From: CAUZIZ01 sp963579905
GTDB taxonomy: Bacteria; Acidobacteriota; UBA6911; RPQK01; JAJDTT01
Assembly: GCA_963579905.1 (NCBI GenBank)
Contig: CAUZIZ010000006.1
Coordinates: 1-64,000, forward strand
Reading direction: 5' to 3'
Length of the DNA stretch: 64,000 nt
Part shown: in pieces, positions 30,505-41,407 of the stretch
Layout: each line of letters starts with the position of its first letter
How positions within the stretch are numbered: position 1 is the first letter of the stretch
Position numbers and translations under genes: made by a program
Notes under the pieces: model-generated
Told to the model about the DNA's origin: nothing
Databases searched by the model: none
Seen by the model: only the letters and a program-made list of their open reading frames with translations

Positions 30505-33341
30505 ATGATGCGATTGAACGACCGTCTCCAGTGTGCCCCTTTGATTCTCGTCCTTTTAGGCTTGGCGGAGTGCAAGCCTCCCTCAGAGAATCTGTCCCCA
30601 GCTTCAGATGCTGTGCAGATTCCAGTTCCGAGTGCGTCCTTCCGGATAACCTTTGGATTGAGGGATCGGGAGCCGCAGGCCTGGAATGGTCGGCTCCTGC
30701 TGAAGGAAGGGCAAGTTATCCAAGTGGAACCCGACCTGCTCCGGGAGCACAACTACCAGGCATCAGAGGAACCCAAGTTTCCCAACGACTACGTTCGCGA
30801 TGGTCTTTCCTGGGTGTGCAGCACTCGGCCCGCCTGGATGCGAGATCCAAGCGACTTCGAGCTCGAACTTCCCAGCCTCCTGCTTCAGGTCTGGCGTAAT
30901 CCTGGCAACGTTCCTCTCCAGCTGGAGATGGAAAAGGGGGCACTCCAGTTCCGTCCTGGGGATATCAAGCCGTTTCAGCCGGCGCTTTTCCTGGATGGAG
31001 CGGTCCGCATCGAAGTCGTTCCCTCCGTTTTCTCGCCGGTCCAGGTGCCGACAGGTCAGCAGGATTATCCCGCGGTGTTGGCGAGGGGAGGCGGAGAGTT
31101 GTGGATGGCGTGGCAGGAATACGCTGAGGAAGCCGATTCGGTCTATGCCCGAAGGCGGATAGACGAGCAGTGGGGGGATCCCATCAGACTCGTGGAAGGA
31201 GTCGATGTGTTTCGGACAGCTCTGGGAGAGGATGCTTCCGGAAGAGTCTGGGCCATCTGGTCGATGCAAGTTGAAGGTAATTGGGACCTGTACGGGCGGG
31301 CCTTCGATGGAAATAGCTGGACATCCCGTGAGAGATTGACCCAGAGCAAAGGGCCGGACATCTATCACCGGGTCGTGCGTGACTCGGCGGATCGGCTGTG
31401 GCTGATATGGCAGACGATGTTTGACGGGTTCAGTCAGATTGCAGGCAAACACTTCAACGGCTCGGGGTGGTCGCAGCGGGTTCACATAAGTGACGGTCCC
31501 GCAGGAGCAGGGAACAACTGGTGGCCGACCGCGGCAGCTGGAAGGGACGGCTCAGTCGCGGTGGGTTGGGATGGCTATGCGAGCGGCAGCTACGATGTCT
31601 ACGTCAGGAGGATGGATTCCGGTAAATGGGGTCCAGTGCGGGGGCTGGCTTCTACCCAACGCTTCGAGGCCAACCCGTCCCTGTCTTTCGATCAGAAGAA
31701 TCGGCTCTGGGTAGCTTGGCAGGAGTCTTCTGTGGAATGGGGAAAAGACACCGGCAAGCTCGCAACGCGCGTGGGGACACAGCTACACGAATCCAGGTGG
31801 CTGCAGGTCGTCTGTCTCGACGGAGAGAAAATCCTTCGCCCGGTAGGCTCCTTATCGGAGGTGCTGCCTGGAGACCAGTGGGAACTCCCACATTTCGAGG
31901 TCGGTCCCGGAGGTCAGCCTTGGCTCTTCGTTCGGAAGATGACCCTCCGGCAGCCTGATACCCGGGAGGTCAGAGGGAAGTTGGGACCCTCCTATTTTCC
32001 CCGCTGGGATATCTATGCGACCCGATATCAGGGCTCTGACTGGACTGAGCCTATGTATCTACCTCGCAGTAGCGGCCGAAACGACATGATGCCGCAGTCC
32101 TCACTCGACCCCGAGGGCGGTTTCTGGCTGGCTTGGGCAACCGACAGCCGGAACACGAAATCCTACATGCAGCAGCACAATCAGGTGATGATGGCTAAGT
32201 TCGAGGTTGGAGCCGTAGCAGATCAGCTCAAGCTAGAGGCTTACACACCTGAGCCGGTCCCCAGCTTCGATCCGATTCATGAAAACGAGATCGAGCAAAC
32301 CAGACAGATTCAGTCTTATCGGATTCAAAGTGGGGGCAAGACCTTTTCCATCTATCGAGGGGATCTTCATCGGCACACCGATATCTCAGTGGATGGTGGC
32401 GGGGACGGATCCCTGCTCGACGCCTACCGCTACGCTCGGGATGCCGCCCAACTGGATTTTCTGGGAATCACGGATCACACCGACCACGTGGCCGAGTCCT
32501 ATACTTGGTGGCGCAGCCAGAAGTTTGCCGATCTGCTACAGCAGGATAAGTTTGTTGCCTTCTATAGCTACGAGAGATCTGCCCTGTTCCCCAATGGGCA
32601 CCGCAACATCATTTTCGTGGAACGGGGACGACCGATACTACCCATTCTAGGACAGGAGAATAAAGGACTGGAGGGGGCAGAAAGGCTCTTCTGGTATCTG
32701 CGCCGCTACGATGGGACTTCGATTCCCCACACTTCAGTGGGGGGCGGTGGGACCGATTGGCGGGACAACGATCCACAGGTAGAGCATCTGGTTGAGATCT
32801 ATCAGGGACTCAGGGACACCTATGAGCATCCGGGAGCCCCCCGTCCCAAGACACTCGAGCCAGCGCCAGAGGGATGGAAGCCGGGCCATGTCTGGAACGC
32901 CCTTCGAAAGGGTTACAGGCTAGGCTTCATTGCCTCTTCCGACCATTTTTCGACGCACATGAGCTACGCCTGCCTGCTGGCGGAGAGCCTTACTCGAGAG
33001 AGCCTCATGGAGGCGATTCGGGCACGTCGAGCTTACGCGGCGACCGACAACATCATCATGGATGTCCGTTATCTCGGCTCCGATGGGGAGCATCTGATGG
33101 GCGAGGAATTCGTGAGCTCGGCTCCCCTGCGTATCAAGGCTACGATCGTGGGCACCGACACGATTGCGAGGATCGACGTTATCAAGGACGAGAAGATCGT
33201 TTATCAGGTCTCGCAGCAGCAGGAACGTGTCGATTTTGAATTTCTCGAGGGTGCCGATGTCGGGAGCGAGACCAGTTATTACTATCTACGAGTCCTGCAG
33301 GAGAATGGCGAACTGGCCTGGGCTTCCCCAGTCTGGGTTGA

Positions 33342-33360
<19 letters not shown>
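30505..33360 (+). CDS. Exported beta-propeller + PHP-domain metallohydrolase fusion
   Basis: 951 aa. A possible lipoprotein or secretion signal (residues 1-23) is followed by a WD/BNR-like propeller (about 150-540) with repeats such as ELWMAWQEYAEEADSVYARR, VWAIWSMQVEGNWDLYGR and LWLIWQTMFDGFSQIAGKHF. The C-terminal PHP domain (about 615-860) shows YRGDLHRHTDISVDGGGDG, LGITDHTDH, PHTSVGGGG and ASSDHFSTH, the His/Asp metal ligands of a trinuclear PHP phosphoesterase-like site. The last 80 residues form a beta-sandwich. PHP domains of this DUF3604-like type often lie in secreted proteins of unknown substrate. Its end overlaps pckA by 19 nt, tail to tail. Confidence 0.82.
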
Positions 33361-34964
<1,604 letters not shown>

Positions 34965-35068
34965 CCACGAACCTCCATACAGACAATAGTCTGGGAGCCA
35001 AGCGAATCCTATCAGCTAGCGACGGCCAATCCTATGGGTATGATGCTGCGACCTTCGACGATCAACCC

Positions 35069-35320
35069 AAGCTGAAACTTCAAGAATACGTCGCACGTCT
35101 CCTGTCCTTCGAAGGTGCACCAACGGGTGAACTACCAGCGTTACGAAGCCAAGTCCGACAGAGCCGCGAACGACTTGAGCCGTTAGCAAAATGAGCCCAG
35201 GTTCCGAGGAGAGAGCCGGACAACTCTTCCCCACGCAGTGACGCACAAATCCCCAGTAGCCGGAAGTTTCTTTCTCGAATGGGGCAGCACCGCTGGGGAG
35301 CCACTAAGCTGAAGCTTCAT
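35069..35320 (-). repeat. R1 repeat, full copy, reverse orientation
   Basis: Starts AAGCTGAAACTTCAAGAATA, runs through TCGCACGTCTCCTGTCCTTCG, GTGAACTACCAGCGTTACGA, GAACGACTTGAGCCGTTAGC, AATGAGCCCAGGTTCCGAGG and ACAACTCTTCCCCACGCAGT, and ends TAAGCTGAAGCTTCATTGG. About 250 bp, nearly the same as the 21452 copy over their shared part, so the copies are recent. Confidence 0.85.
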
Positions 35321-35343
35321 TGGGCAGGAGATCATCCAAGGGT

Positions 35344-35453
35344 CGCCAATGACAGAGCCGTGACTGCGAAGGAGCGGTCCCGGCATACGGATGCCGGAAA
35401 CAACGAACCAAACGGACGGTGGCTGACTGGACCTCCATTTTCGGCATCTCCCG
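35344..35453 (+). repeat. Half copy of the 150-bp inverted-repeat element (R2)
   Basis: GCCAATGACAGAGCCGTGAC TGCGAAGGAGCGGTCCCGG, then CCGGAAACAACGAACCAAAC and a CATCTCCCGCAGG end, aligns with 47576-47690. The right arm of the inverted repeat is missing. The element continues across the apparent start (GTG 35419) of the next open frame, showing that the first residues of that frame are repeat DNA. Confidence 0.75.
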
Positions 35454-35514
35454 CAGGAAGGCTCAAGTTGCTCCAACCGATGCCTATAAGCCAGGAGGAG
35501 GGAGTTATCATCAG

Positions 35515-37050
35515 GTGAATTCTGAGCTGTTGAAGAGGCTCGGTGAGTGCCAACAGCTGCCTACTTTTCCTGGAGTCGTCTTTCAGCTACTGGGGCTGTG
35601 TCAACAGGAAGACGCCTGCCTGCGGGAAGCTGGCGACCTGATCAGCCGTGATCCGGCTCTGGCGGCCAGGATTCTTCAGGTAGTGAACTCACCCTTCTGC
35701 GGACTGCGTCGCGAAGTGACCAGTCTCAGGCAGGCATGTTCGTTGCTAGGGGTCTGGTCGCTTTGCAGTCTCGCCCTGAGCTTTAGTCTTACCTGCAATC
35801 TGAGAAGATCCAATTCCGGCCCTTTCGATTACAAAATCTACTGGCAGCGTTCGTTACTGAGTGCAGTTGCCGCTCGAACCACGGCTCGGTGGATGAAGCT
35901 TTCCAATAGTGAAACCCTGTTCCTGGTTGCTTTGCTTCAGGATATTGGAATGTTGGCTCTGGACACGCTTTACCCGCACGAATATGGGAAGTTGTTTGTT
36001 GAATCTAATCGAGATCACCAGCGGTTGGAAAAGCTGGAAAGACAGCATCTGGACTCGACACACGTAGAGTTGGGCCGATTTCTTGCGGCCAAATGGAACT
36101 TTCCCGAGCTGTTCGGCCGTGCCTTTGAATTCAGTCACGAGCAAGACCAAACTATCTTGCAGGGCCTGGAGACGGAGGTCCGGTGTGTGTCGCTCTCGGG
36201 CCACATCGCCGATACCTGGTTGAGAGAAGATCACCAGGAAGCGTCCTCCAAAGCCGCCCGAATAGCTGAGGCCTCGTTGGGTATGAAGCCGGAAGTGCTG
36301 CAAGGGATCCTGGCCGAGATAGCCGAGGTCTTGCCGGATGTTTCCGTTGCTTTTGAGATCAACATGGGGACACTGGAAACGACGACCTATGTTCTCGAGC
36401 AGACCCGCCAGGTTCTGGTGGATCGTCCTGTCGAGTCTGTCCCCGAGTTCATGAAGTCCCCCGACCTTATCGAATCCGAGAACCGGGCGCTCAGAGAGCA
36501 GATCCACACGGACCCTCTTACCGGTCTCTATTATCGGCGATATCTGGACGTGGCGCTTCCCCGCGAGCTGCAGAAGGCCTCACAGAAAAACCAGCCGCTG
36601 AGCCTGGTTTTTCTCGATATCGACAGCTTCAAAGCTATCAACGACACCTACGGGAACGCCACCGGAGATCTGGTGGTCAGCGGCGTGGCCAGGGTAGTCC
36701 AGGAGGGACTCCGGCATACCGATTTTTCCATCCGCTACGGCGGAGAGAAATTTATCGCGCTCCTGCCTGTCACCGAAGCCAACGGGGCAGAGGCGATCAG
36801 TGGACGGATCGTGAATCTGGTACCCTCTCAATCCTTTTCCGGACCGGCAGAAATTCCGGTTGTGGTTACAATTTCAGCGGGCCACGCCACCTGTCTCGAG
36901 GCAGATGAGTGCACTCCGGAGTCACTTTTTCGAGTCGCGGATGAGTTCCTCTACGTGGCGAAGGAGAGGGGTGGGAACCAAGTCTTCCAGGTGATCCAGG
37001 GAAACCTGATTGGTTCCAGCCCCAGTGTGCGTTCTGGGAGAATCCACTGA
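35515..37050 (+). CDS. HDOD-GGDEF signalling protein (degenerate GGEKF motif)
   Basis: About 511 aa from GTG 35515, which has AGGAGGAGGGAG 10 nt upstream. A longer frame from GTG 35419 would take its first residues from a repeat. An HDOD domain (about 10-230) begins LPTFPGVVFQLL, with SRDPALAARILQVVNSPFCG and LQDIGMLALD. It is followed by a linker with a helix (ENRALREQI) and a GGDEF domain (about 380-500) starting DPLTGLYYRRYLD, with DIDSFKAINDTYGN. The signature is RYGGEKF: Lys replaces the catalytic Glu/Asp of GG(D/E)EF, so diguanylate cyclase activity may be lost or altered. It may bind c-di-GMP or GTP rather than make it. Confidence 0.85.
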   Translation: MNSELLKRLGECQQLPTFPGVVFQLLGLCQQEDACLREAGDLISRDPALAARILQVVNSPFCGLRREVTSLRQACSLLGVWSLCSLALSFSLTCNLRRSNSGPFDYKIYWQRSLLSAVAARTTARWMKLSNSETLFLVALLQDIGMLALDTLYPHEYGKLFVESNRDHQRLEKLERQHLDSTHVELGRFLAAKWNFPELFGRAFEFSHEQDQTILQGLETEVRCVSLSGHIADTWLREDHQEASSKAARIAEASLGMKPEVLQGILAEIAEVLPDVSVAFEINMGTLETTTYVLEQTRQVLVDRPVESVPEFMKSPDLIESENRALREQIHTDPLTGLYYRRYLDVALPRELQKASQKNQPLSLVFLDIDSFKAINDTYGNATGDLVVSGVARVVQEGLRHTDFSIRYGGEKFIALLPVTEANGAEAISGRIVNLVPSQSFSGPAEIPVVVTISAGHATCLEADECTPESLFRVADEFLYVAKERGGNQVFQVIQGNLIGSSPSVRSGRIH

Positions 37051-37062
37051 ATCGGGTCGTTC

Positions 37063-37116
37063 GAAGATGGTATGAAGATGAGATGCCAAAATGCCAAGGT
37101 ATTTTGCGCAGACCCT
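37063..37116 (+). repeat. Right-arm copy of the 183-bp inverted-repeat element (R3)
   Basis: GAAGATGGTATGAAGATGAG then GCCAAAATGCCAAGGTATTT TGCGCAGACCCT matches 48567-48620 with a few changes. No left arm is present. It sits between the HDOD gene and the MDR gene. Confidence 0.7.
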
Positions 37117-37146
37117 CAGCTATAGTACTCTGAAACTGAGGAACGG

Positions 37147-38160
37147 ATGCCAAAGCGACTCGTGATTCGCGGCCCCCGCCAGGCCGAGTTTGAAGAAGTG
37201 CCCGTGCCGGAGTGCACCTCTGATGGAATTCTGGTACGCGCCCGGACTACCGCTATTAGCACGGGAACCGAGTTGAGGGTCTACCGCGGAATTCCGGTGG
37301 ATCCCGAGGGACGATTCATTTTTCCCAACCAGCGCCTTGAGTTCCCAATCGAGAATGGCTACTCCATGGTTGGTGATGTGATCCAGGTCGGATCGCGCGT
37401 CAGCGATCTGGCAAGAGGCGATCGTGTTTTCGTGCCCGAACCTCATAAGCAGGTGGCAGCCTGTCCGGCCATCCAGGCGACACGGCTTCCCGAGGGCCTT
37501 CCGGATGAGGTAGGACCGTTCCTCCACATCCTGGAGGTGGCTCATATTGCACTACGTCGTGGGCAACCCTCGCCCGGCGAGAATGTGGCCATCTTTGGTG
37601 CCGGGCTGATTGGATTATCCGCCCTGGCATACGCCAAGGCCTTTGGACTGAGAACGGCGGTGGTGGACCTCGACCCGAGTCGGTTGGCAGTTGCGGCGTC
37701 CATGGGAGCCGATTGGACGGGCAGTCCGAAGGATGTCGGTTTTGAGGAGCAGGCAGTAGACTTCTTCGACGGCGACGGAGCCGATCTGGTATTAGAGGCT
37801 GCCTCGACCTGGGCTGCAATCGAGGCCGGTCTTCGCATCGCACGACCCGAGGCAAGGGTGGTTGTGGTCGCTCGGCATACCGACCAGCCGGCCTTCAGCG
37901 CAGTCGGCTATCCCTACTTGGCCAAGAATCTATCCATTCGCACCTCGTACGGGCATCTGGCCCCGGGGACACGCTGGGACCGGAGACGGTCGCAGGCTCT
38001 GACACTCGATCTACTGGTTCGGGGACGCCTGAACGTTGGCCCCATCATCACTCATCGGTTCGACTGGCAAGAGCTTCCAGACGTCTATCGAAGAATGGAT
38101 GCCTCAGCGCCGGAGATGATTGGTGTCGCCATCGACTGGTCCGGAAATAGTGCGCAGTGA
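37147..38160 (+). CDS. Medium-chain dehydrogenase/reductase, zinc-poor type
   Basis: 337 aa. A GroES-like N-terminus (RTTAISTGTELRVYRG, GYSMVGDVIQVGSRV) and a Rossmann domain with AIFGAGLIGLSALAYAKAFG (GxGxxG) and the acidic VVDLDPSRL. The structural Cys cluster of zinc alcohol dehydrogenases is absent; the family resembles bacteriochlorophyllide or sorbitol-like MDR oxidoreductases. The last codons (GNSAQ*) are read from GCGCAGTGA, where a GAGCAGTG-type repeat begins, so the repeat supplies the stop codon. Confidence 0.8.
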   Translation: MPKRLVIRGPRQAEFEEVPVPECTSDGILVRARTTAISTGTELRVYRGIPVDPEGRFIFPNQRLEFPIENGYSMVGDVIQVGSRVSDLARGDRVFVPEPHKQVAACPAIQATRLPEGLPDEVGPFLHILEVAHIALRRGQPSPGENVAIFGAGLIGLSALAYAKAFGLRTAVVDLDPSRLAVAASMGADWTGSPKDVGFEEQAVDFFDGDGADLVLEAASTWAAIEAGLRIARPEARVVVVARHTDQPAFSAVGYPYLAKNLSIRTSYGHLAPGTRWDRRRSQALTLDLLVRGRLNVGPIITHRFDWQELPDVYRRMDASAPEMIGVAIDWSGNSAQ

Positions 38161-38330
38161 GCAGTAGTGGAGTGAGCAGTGGCCTGTACCGGAAACAGCT
38201 GCAGCCAACAGTCGGGAGCGACTCGACTTTGTTTACATTATGAGTCCACGTTCCGAGGAGCGACCGGTCACAGCACAATCTCCCCCAGTATTCAGTCAAG
38301 GTTTCTCCCTGAACGATTGAGTGCGGCTGG
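38153..38330. repeat. GAGCAGTG repeat (half) and degenerate R1
   Basis: GCAGTGAGCAGTAGTGGAGTGAGCAGTGG at 38153-38182 is half of the array found at 43477 and 52436, followed by GGAAACAGCTGCAGCCAACA, a weak match to their core. 38224-38300 (TGAGTCCACGTTCCGAGGAG, then CACAATCTCCCCCAGTA) is a diverged R1 fragment. No gene is present. Confidence 0.6.
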
Positions 38331-38333
38331 TGG

Positions 38334-38964
38334 CTAGTCAGAGGTTTCGAAGATCAGGAACTTCTGTCTGGGGAGGAAGTCGAACTCCCTTTTCAGGTGG
38401 TCGCCTGCTTCCGTCATCCCTAGCAGAATCTGATCCCTTGCGACCCAATGTCCCAGCAGCTGCAAAATCCAGTGCAAATTGTCAAAGTCGACGATTGCCA
38501 CGCTCCCGCCGGGCCTCAGATGACGGCGAGCCCTGGAAAAATACTGTGCTCGGTTCTGGATGTGGTGGTAGGTATTAGAGCTGAAGATCAAGTCAATGCC
38601 CGCTTCAGGAAGTAGCGGATCCTCCGGTTTTGCGGTAATTACCTGCACATTGTCGAGACCCCGAACCAGGGCCTCCTGCCTGACGTAATCATTCAGTCCC
38701 TCATCTAGATCGACTGCGAAGACGCGTACCTCCGGGACTAACCGATTTTTCCAGGCGGAAAGTGAAGTAGCCGCCTCCGGAGCCAATATCGGCGATCTGG
38801 CCTCCCTTCTGAATGCCGAGAGACTCCACAACTTGTTGAGGATGCTGCCATTCATCTCGATTCCAGCCTTCATAGTCCAGAACCTTTAACGTGGTACAGG
38901 CCGCTCCTCCGCTCAGCAGTAGAACAACCAGGTAAAACGGCCAGAGAGCTTTCATTTTGTTCAT
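38334..38964 (-). pseudogene. Lipoprotein-like SAM methyltransferase, frameshifted
   Basis: Two overlapping frames make one class I methyltransferase. The first, from ATG 38964 with GAGGAGAAGCA upstream, has a lipoprotein-type signal (LLLSGGAAC) and motif I VADIGSGGGYFTFRL (here QIADIGSGGG). After a frameshift near 38750, at an A5 run (TGGAAAAATCGG), the second frame continues VFAVDLDEGLNDYV, DLIFSSNTYHHI and LRPGGSVAIVDF, motifs II-IV of the ubiE/UbiG-like group. The protein would be about 210 aa. One homopolymer indel could be a sequencing error, so the gene may be intact in the organism. Confidence 0.75.
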
Positions 38965-39025
38965 TGCTTCTCCTCTATCTCCGAGGGCCTTGACCTGAGC
39001 CCTTTGGACAACTAGCGTTAGAAAT

Positions 39026-40120
39026 ATGGTAAAGGAAAAGGCGTCCAGGAGACCAGATCGGAGAACCTTTCTTCTGGCACCGCTGGTTGCGCCGCTTGTC
39101 GGCATGAGTAGAAATTCTCTTTTCGGTGGGCCCGCAGCTGCACAGGAAGAGCCCCGGATCCCCGAGGATACGCAACCCGTCTATCCCGAATATCTCGCTC
39201 CCGAGAAGACCCGAGAAAAGCTGCTCGAACTCCTAGGAGTCGAGCTTCCCCCTGAAAGGGTCGAATTTGAAGCGGGACCCCGCGAAACCACCAGCGATGG
39301 CCTGCAGATCACTCGGCTGCGGTATCGGAACTCGCTGGGGGAGGAGGTCCCAGGTGCCTTGCTGCTTCCAATCGATGCCCCAGTGCGGTCGCTGCCTGGA
39401 ATTGTTTGCATGTCGGGAACCAGAGGGGACACGGAGAGGCTGATTGAGCCAGGTTTCAAACGGGATCAACCTGGTCAGGGCCCGCTGAGAGGTTGGGCCA
39501 GGGAGTTGGCGCGCCGAGGTTTCGCCACACTCTCAATCACCCTACGGGGAACCGCTGCTCGGCGTACCAGTGTGAGCCATTGGGAGAGACATATTCGATT
39601 CCTGATTCCCTATGGTCGCACGATTATGGGCGTCATGGTCGATGAGGCCCTCAGTGCGGCCAGGATTCTGGCCGCAAACCCCGCGGTGGAGGCGAATCGA
39701 ATCGGCCTGACCGGTATGTCCCTGGGAGGCAATATCAGCTGGTACGGGATGGCCTGCGATCCAGCGATTCGGGCTGCGGTTCCAGTGGCGGGGTCAGTCG
39801 CAAGTCTGGCCGCCCTCATCCATGAGGGTGACACCAACCGACACAGCTCCTATATCTATATCCCACACCTGCTCCGTTACTTCGACCACCCCCAGATTGT
39901 TGCGCGTTGTATTTGTCCGCGGCCGTTCATGATCATCGCTCCCACCCGTGACGAGGATATGCCCCGTCGCGGTGTCGATGAAATGGTTCAGGTAGTGCGT
40001 GCGGCTTATGATGCCGCGGGTCACCCGGGGCGTTTCAAGGTGTATCAGCCCGATTCCAAGCACGTTTACAAGCGACAGTACTTCGAATGGATGACGGACT
40101 GGTTCAAGAAATATTGCTGA
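39026..40120 (+). CDS. Tat-exported alpha/beta hydrolase (acetyl-xylan-esterase/DLH-like)
   Basis: 364 aa. The N-terminal RRPDRRTFLLAPLVAPLVG is a Tat-type signal. The hydrolase core has GIVCMSGTRGDTERL, the nucleophile elbow GLTGMSLGGN (GxSxG), and the later IIAPTRDEDMPRRGVDEM (Asp) and DSKHVYKR (His) for the catalytic triad. Family members remove acyl groups from polysaccharides or small esters. It is divergent from the methyltransferase (61-nt gap) and followed at 86 nt by an enolase-superfamily gene. The two could form a sugar-acid catabolic pair. Confidence 0.8.
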   Translation: MVKEKASRRPDRRTFLLAPLVAPLVGMSRNSLFGGPAAAQEEPRIPEDTQPVYPEYLAPEKTREKLLELLGVELPPERVEFEAGPRETTSDGLQITRLRYRNSLGEEVPGALLLPIDAPVRSLPGIVCMSGTRGDTERLIEPGFKRDQPGQGPLRGWARELARRGFATLSITLRGTAARRTSVSHWERHIRFLIPYGRTIMGVMVDEALSAARILAANPAVEANRIGLTGMSLGGNISWYGMACDPAIRAAVPVAGSVASLAALIHEGDTNRHSSYIYIPHLLRYFDHPQIVARCICPRPFMIIAPTRDEDMPRRGVDEMVQVVRAAYDAAGHPGRFKVYQPDSKHVYKRQYFEWMTDWFKKYC

Positions 40121-40206
40121 GGGGGCCGGCCTCTGCCCAGGCACGCCCTTAGTGTACTGAGCCCTGGAAGTCCCGGGGATGTCCCCATCGATCCGGAGAA
40201 GAGAAC

Positions 40207-41394
40207 ATGCAGATTACCGAGGTCGAGTCCTTCGTTGTAGATGCTGGCTGGAGGCCTTGGGTCTTCGTAAAAGTCCAGACCAACACGGGTTTGGTGGGAT
40301 ACGGAGAATGCAGCGACGGCAAGAATCCCTGGGCTGTGGCAGGTGTGATCCAGGACCTCAAACCACTGCTTCTAGGGCAGGACCCGCGGCCCTACGAGAT
40401 GCGCTTCTGGGAAATGATCCTGGGTTCACGGCAGAGTCCGGGTGGGATCGCTGCCAAAGGTATTGCTGGGATGGAGTTGGCACTATTGGACGTCAAGGCC
40501 AAGGCTCTGGGGATATCCGTGGTGGAGCTCTTCGGGGGACCGACGCGCGAGAAGGTTCGCCTCTACTGGTCCCACTGCGGTACCTCACGGGCCGAGCACA
40601 ACCAGTATCTGCAGGCACCGCCCCTCCGCAGTATGGAAGACATCTCGCTCCTGGGCAGGGAGGTCGTGGAGCGCGGCTTCACGGCGCTCAAGACCAACAT
40701 CGTGTTCCCAGGAGAGCCGTCTTCCGTCTATATGCCGGGGTTCGGCACCGGTCCAGGTGTCACCGACCAGGTTGTCACTCCCGATCTCCTGGAGCATATC
40801 GAGACCCTGATCTCGACCTTCCGGGAAGCCGTGGGACCTGGGGTCGATATCAATCTCGATCTGAATTTCAACTTCAAACCCGAATCCTGTAAGAGGATTT
40901 CCAAACTGCTGGAGCCCTACGATCTGCTCTGGCTCGAGATCGATATGTTCGATCACAAGGCGATACTGGAGATAAAGGAGTCCACCTCAACCCGCATTTG
41001 TACGGGAGAGAATCTCTACTACATGCGTGATTTCATTCCCTATTTCGAGAGTAGAGCGGCCGATGTGTTCATGGTTGATGTTCCTTGGAACGGCTTTTCC
41101 CAATCGAAGAAGGTGGGGGACCTGGCAAGTGTATACGAGCTGAACATAGCGCCCCACAACTACTACAGTCACCTGGCCTCTTTCGTGAGCGCAAGCCTCT
41201 GCGGCGTATTGCCGAATGTTCGCATCATGGAAATTGACGTAGACGATGTTCCTTGGAAAGACGACCTTGTCACCGCGCTACCTCAGATTGAGGATGGACA
41301 CATGAGAATACCCGATGGACTCGGATGGGGTACCGACCTCGATGAAGATGAGCTCAGAAAACACCCTTGGGGAAGCAAACGATCGGCCTGGTAG
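40207..41394 (+). CDS. Mandelate racemase/muconate lactonizing enzyme superfamily dehydratase
   Basis: 395 aa. The N-terminal cap includes GLVGYGECSD; the barrel has metal ligands in INLDLNFNF (Asp), LWLEIDM (Glu) and CTGENLY (Glu), with APHNYYSHLAS giving the C-terminal His. The pattern is that of galactonate/galactarate-type sugar-acid dehydratases of the enolase superfamily; the exact sugar acid is not known. An RBS-like GGAGAAGAGAAC precedes ATG 40207. The C-terminal tail ends KHPWGSKRSAW. Confidence 0.87.
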   Translation: MQITEVESFVVDAGWRPWVFVKVQTNTGLVGYGECSDGKNPWAVAGVIQDLKPLLLGQDPRPYEMRFWEMILGSRQSPGGIAAKGIAGMELALLDVKAKALGISVVELFGGPTREKVRLYWSHCGTSRAEHNQYLQAPPLRSMEDISLLGREVVERGFTALKTNIVFPGEPSSVYMPGFGTGPGVTDQVVTPDLLEHIETLISTFREAVGPGVDINLDLNFNFKPESCKRISKLLEPYDLLWLEIDMFDHKAILEIKESTSTRICTGENLYYMRDFIPYFESRAADVFMVDVPWNGFSQSKKVGDLASVYELNIAPHNYYSHLASFVSASLCGVLPNVRIMEIDVDDVPWKDDLVTALPQIEDGHMRIPDGLGWGTDLDEDELRKHPWGSKRSAW

Positions 41395-41407
41395 AGTGGC
41401 TGGTTCG

